Positions 61,413 through 64,000 of a stretch of DNA of 64,000 bases are shown here, in pieces (position 1 is the first letter of the stretch; every line of letters begins with the position of its first letter). The translations under genes were made by a program, and so were the position numbers. The notes under the pieces are model-generated. The model had not been told where the DNA came from and did no database searches. It was given only the letters and a program-made list of their open reading frames with translations. The stretch is from Bacillaceae bacterium IKA-2. Its GTDB lineage: Bacteria > Bacillota > Bacilli > Bacillales > Anaerobacillaceae. The stretch spans positions 3,472,001 through 3,536,000 of the forward strand of contig CP134492.1 of NCBI GenBank assembly GCA_031761875.1, read 5' to 3'.

Positions 61413-61961
61413 ATGATCTATTCTTATAAGGGAAAGCATCCTAAAATTGCTGATACAGCATTCATTGCTGATTACGTTACGATAACTGGTGATGTACAAA
61501 TTGGCGAATACTCAAGCATTTGGTTTAATACTGTCATTCGTGGTGATGTTTCACCAACCATTATCGGTGATCGTGTTAATGTACAAGATAACTGTACGCT
61601 TCATCAAAGTCCACAATATCCGCTCATTTTAGAAGATGATGTTACGATTGGTCATCAAGTTTTGTTACATAGTAGTTTGATTCGAAAAGGCGCACTAATC
61701 GGGATGGGCTCAATTATTCTTGACGGAGCAGAAATTGGCGAAGGTGCCTTTATTGGTGCCGGTAGCCTGGTTTCCCAAGGTAAAAAAATCCCCGCAAACA
61801 GCTTAGCTTTTGGACGCCCCGCAAAAGTAGTTCGTCAATTAAATGAAGCAGACCTTGAAGATATGGCCCGCGTCCGCAACGGATACGTAGAAAAAGGCCA
61901 ATATTACAAGAAAAGTGCAAGCGCCTCGGTAGCTTCGACAAATGTTGGAGACTTACCATAA
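61413..61961 (+). CDS. ytoA: Gamma-carbonic anhydrase family protein YtoA
   Basis: A 182-residue left-handed beta-helix (hexapeptide repeat) protein. It has IGEYSSIWFNTVIRGDVSP, VQDNCTLHQSP (first His), TIGHQVLLHSS (two His), GMGSIILDGAEIGEGAFIGAGSLV. The zinc histidines are present, so it may be an active gamma-class enzyme. The last 17 or so residues (KKSASASVASTNVGDLP) are encoded by the first copy of the 120-bp repeat and are unlike the family, so the gene's 3' end was changed by the repeat. ATG has GGGAGG. Confidence 0.88.
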   Translation: MIYSYKGKHPKIADTAFIADYVTITGDVQIGEYSSIWFNTVIRGDVSPTIIGDRVNVQDNCTLHQSPQYPLILEDDVTIGHQVLLHSSLIRKGALIGMGSIILDGAEIGEGAFIGAGSLVSQGKKIPANSLAFGRPAKVVRQLNEADLEDMARVRNGYVEKGQYYKKSASASVASTNVGDLP

Positions 61962-62377
61962 AGAGGCGTTCTTTGCCTCTGCATGGTAAGTTGAAACATT
62001 CGAGAAGCTAGGCGCTGTAACTAGACAAAGAAAAGTGCAAGCGCCTCGGTAGCTTCGACAAATGTTGGAGACTTACCATAAAGAGGCGTTCTTTGCCTCT
62101 GCATGGTAAGTTGAAACATTCGAGAAGCTAGGCGCTGTAACTAGACAAAGAAAAGTGCAAGCGCCTCGGTAGCTTCGACAAATGTTGGAGACTTACCATA
62201 AAGAGGCGTTCTTTGCCTCTGCATGGTAAGTTGAAACATTCGAGAAGCTAGGCGCTGTAACTAGACAAAGAAAAGTGCAAGCGCCTCGGTAGCTTCGACA
62301 AATGTTGGAGACTTACCATAAAGAGGCGTTCTTTGCCTCTGCATGGTAAGTTGAAACATTCGAGAAGCTAGGCGCTG
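61908..62377. repeat. Tandem array of a 120-bp hairpin repeat (3.9 copies)
   Basis: Four head-to-tail copies with a period of exactly 120 bp and almost no differences (copies begin at 61908, 62028, 62148, 62268; the last is cut at about 62377). Inside each, AGCGCCTCGG...AGCTTCG pairs with CGAGAAGCTAGGCGCT, and ACTTACCAT / ATGGTAAGT with GAGGC / GCCTC inside it. Diverged single copies occur at 9758, 15935 and 23275. The high identity suggests recent expansion. Confidence 0.95.
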
Positions 62378-62640
62378 CTCCTGCGGTTACTCGTCGCAAA
62401 ACCTACTATGAAGTAACTCAAAGATGTGTCTTAGAACTAGACAAAGAAAAAGGCAAGCGTAAAACAAGTTGGAATGTTGGAAAAGTAGAAAGTTGGAAAG
62501 GTAGTTCAAAGGCTTTCTAAGTACTGTTGGTTAGGAATTCACAAAGCTTTAAGGGCTTTTGGTTTGCTTTTTGACGTTTGCTTTTACTAATCAACTAATC
62601 ACTTTTGTTTTCCCTTTCCAACTTTCTACTTTCTATTATT
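62378..62640. repeat. Second dispersed repeat with GTAGAAAGTTGGAAAGG ends
   Basis: A 17-bp inverted repeat (GTAGAAAGTTGGAAAGG at 62487-62503, and its complement CCTTTCCAACTTTCTAC at 62613-62629) encloses about 109 bp without an ORF. A related element is at 19184-19445. The part at 62378-62470 still holds CTAGACAAAGAAAAAGGCAAGCG, a fragment of the 120-bp family. No gene in this gap. Confidence 0.6.
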
Positions 62641-62646
62641 CCAGAT

Positions 62647-62684
62647 GAAGAAAAAGCTTAGGAGACTCCCTAAGCTTTTTCTTC
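62647..62684 (-). terminator. glgP: Terminator after glgP
   Basis: GAAGAAAAAGCTTAGG / CCTAAGCTTTTTCTTC, a 16-bp perfect stem with the T-run inside the stem. It lies 12 bp beyond the glgP stop. Confidence 0.85.
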
Positions 62685-62695
62685 TATAAACCCTA

Positions 62696-64000
62696 TCATC
62701 TCACCTTAAACGGTCGAATTCCCCAAATATCCGAAGCATACTCACCAATTGTTCGGTCACTTGAAAACTTCCCGGAATGAGCAATATTAATAATCGATTT
62801 TTTCGTCCATTCAGCTTGATTTCGGTAGGTAAGATCAACTTTTTGATGTGCTTCTACGTACCCGTCAAAATCCTTTAAAACGAAGTATTCATCATTATTT
62901 GAAAGGATTTGGTAGTAAATATCTTTAAACTCGACTTTATCATTGCCGAAAAACCCATCCATTAATTGATCAAGTACGGCACGGATGCGGTGGTCATTAT
63001 TATAAATACTCCTTGCAACGTAGCCTCCATGAGTATAGTAATTTAACACTTCCTCGGAAGTTAACCCGAAAATAAAAATGTTTTCTCTACCAACCATATC
63101 AGATATTTCCACATTCGCTCCATCTAGCGTCCCTATTGTTAAAGCTCCGTTCATCATAAACTTCATATTTCCTGTCCCAGATGCTTCTTTACTTGCAGTA
63201 GATATTTGCTCACTAACATCTGCTGCTGGAATAATTTTTTCTGCCATTGAAACACTGTAATTCTCTAGGAAAACAACTTTCAACTTCCCTTGAATATACG
63301 GATCATTGTTAACAACATTCGCAACCGTATTAATGAGCTTAATAATTTTTTTGGCAAAGAAGTAGCTTGGCGCAGCTTTTGCTCCAAAAATAAATGTACG
63401 GGATACCATGTCTAGATTAGGGTTTTCCCGAAGCTGGTTATACAGTTCCATAACATGAAAAATATTCAACAATTGACGTTTATAAGCATGAAGACGTTTT
63501 ACCTGTACATCAAAAATTGAGTGTTCGTCGACAATAATACCTGTTTGATCTTTTATAAAGCTTGCCAAAGCTAGTTTATTTTCTAGTTTCACTTCGGCAA
63601 CTTTTTCTTGAAAGCTAGCGTCAGTGGACATTTTTAATAAGCCGATTAAATCGCGGGGCTGTTTGATCCACCTAGTTCCAATTGCTTCAGTAATATAAGA
63701 GGTCAACTTTGGATTCGCATTCATAAGCCAACGGCGATGCGTAATCCCATTTGTTTTATTATTAAATTTCTCAGGATAAATCGTATAAAAGTTCAGCATC
63801 TCACGCTTTTTTAATATTTCTGTATGAAGCTTTGCGACACCATTGACACTAAAGCTGCCTACAATCGCTAAATGGGCCATACGAACTTGATCATCAGCAA
63901 TTACTGCTAAGTCGCTGATCCGTTCGCTCTTTTCTGGAGATTCTTCCCATAGTTCGCGGCAAAACCGCTCATTGATTTCTTCAACAATCATAAATATTCT
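62696..64000 (-). CDS. glgP: Glycogen phosphorylase, C-terminal part (runs off the right edge)
   Basis: The frame is open to base 64000 (no start codon needed at 63991), so the 5' part is outside. The visible 434 residues are the C-terminal half of glycogen/maltodextrin phosphorylase: IFMIVEEINERFCRELW, GITHRRWLMNANP, VKRLHAYKRQLLN, PSYFFAKKIIKLIN and the PLP lysine region KEASGTGNMKFMMNGALTIG. It ends with ISNIWGIRP-like SDIWGIRPFKVR. It releases glucose-1-phosphate and could work with AmyX. In Bacillus it is the last gene of the glg operon. Confidence 0.93.
   Translation of the reverse strand, partial: RIFMIVEEINERFCRELWEESPEKSERISDLAVIADDQVRMAHLAIVGSFSVNGVAKLHTEILKKREMLNFYTIYPEKFNNKTNGITHRRWLMNANPKLTSYITEAIGTRWIKQPRDLIGLLKMSTDASFQEKVAEVKLENKLALASFIKDQTGIIVDEHSIFDVQVKRLHAYKRQLLNIFHVMELYNQLRENPNLDMVSRTFIFGAKAAPSYFFAKKIIKLINTVANVVNNDPYIQGKLKVVFLENYSVSMAEKIIPAADVSEQISTASKEASGTGNMKFMMNGALTIGTLDGANVEISDMVGRENIFIFGLTSEEVLNYYTHGGYVARSIYNNDHRIRAVLDQLMDGFFGNDKVEFKDIYYQILSNNDEYFVLKDFDGYVEAHQKVDLTYRNQAEWTKKSIINIAHSGKFSSDRTIGEYASDIWGIRPFKVR

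Noticed and set aside
61908-62377. CRISPR array
   Set aside because: The repeats are 120 bp and directly abut, with no unique spacers and no cas genes nearby; this is a tandem repeat.

Overview
The window looks like chromosomal DNA from a low-GC Firmicute of the family Bacillaceae. AGGAGG-type ribosome binding sites, a leuS T-box leader, YjcZ and many genes with Bacillus subtilis yt* names (sftA, ytpQ, ytoP, ytzB, ytnP, trmB, ytzH, ytmP, amyX, thpR, ytkP, ytzE, ytgP, ytfP, leuS, ytqAB, ytiB, ytpAB, ytoA) all point there. An alkaliphile-type genus such as Alkalihalobacillus or Anaerobacillus is my inference and is not proven. No tRNA, rRNA, CRISPR, prophage or transposase gene was seen.

Layout. 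1-3500: 5' part of sftA, ytpQ, an orphan PTS IIC-like membrane protein and a lipoprotein. 3756-6259: phnD-phnE-phnC, a phosphonate/phosphite importer. 6347-21949: mostly conserved yt-region housekeeping genes (peptidase, lactonase, tRNA methyltransferase, kinase-like protein, pullulanase, NERD protein, LrgAB/CidAB pair, RNA ligase-like phosphodiesterase, cysteine synthase, MFS protein, pseudouridine synthase). 21974-26706: two SEDS polymerases (RodA-like and FtsW/SpoVE-like) and a MurJ-type flippase. 27035-28123: a degenerate HD-GYP protein.

28191-45838 is the accessory core: rocD, rocA, an ornithine racemase-like gene, an oligopeptide ABC transporter (oppD-F-A-B-C), an M19 dipeptidase, a C26 gamma-glutamyl hydrolase, a RocR-type sigma-54 activator, a GNAT acyltransferase, an enolase-superfamily racemase and arginase (rocF). 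I found three good -24/-12 (sigma-54) promoters, upstream of rocA, the dipeptidase/opp operon and rocF. Each has GCAAAA...TTTTGC palindromes 80-180 bp further upstream. This looks like one sigma-54 regulon for taking up peptides and funnelling arginine, ornithine and possibly D-amino acids to glutamate. It is the best candidate for an undescribed system here.

46217-64000: ytfP, a cluster of four perfect DnaA boxes, leuS with its T-box leader, a diguanylate cyclase, an MFS protein, threonine aldolase, the mnmL/mnmM (ytqAB) tRNA modification pair, a beta-carbonic anhydrase, a YjcZ protein, speD, an FAD oxidoreductase, ytpB-ytpA terpene/lipase genes, a gamma-carbonic anhydrase, a 120-bp tandem repeat array, and the 3' part of glycogen phosphorylase.

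Several dispersed repeat families occupy the intergenic regions: a 120-bp hairpin repeat, MITE-like elements with ends resembling GAATGAATTTCATAATACC, a GGTGTCTGACACC palindrome, and an element bounded by AAAGTTGGAAAGG. At least two genes (ytoA and the MFS gene at 19413) appear to take their C-terminal codons from such repeats.
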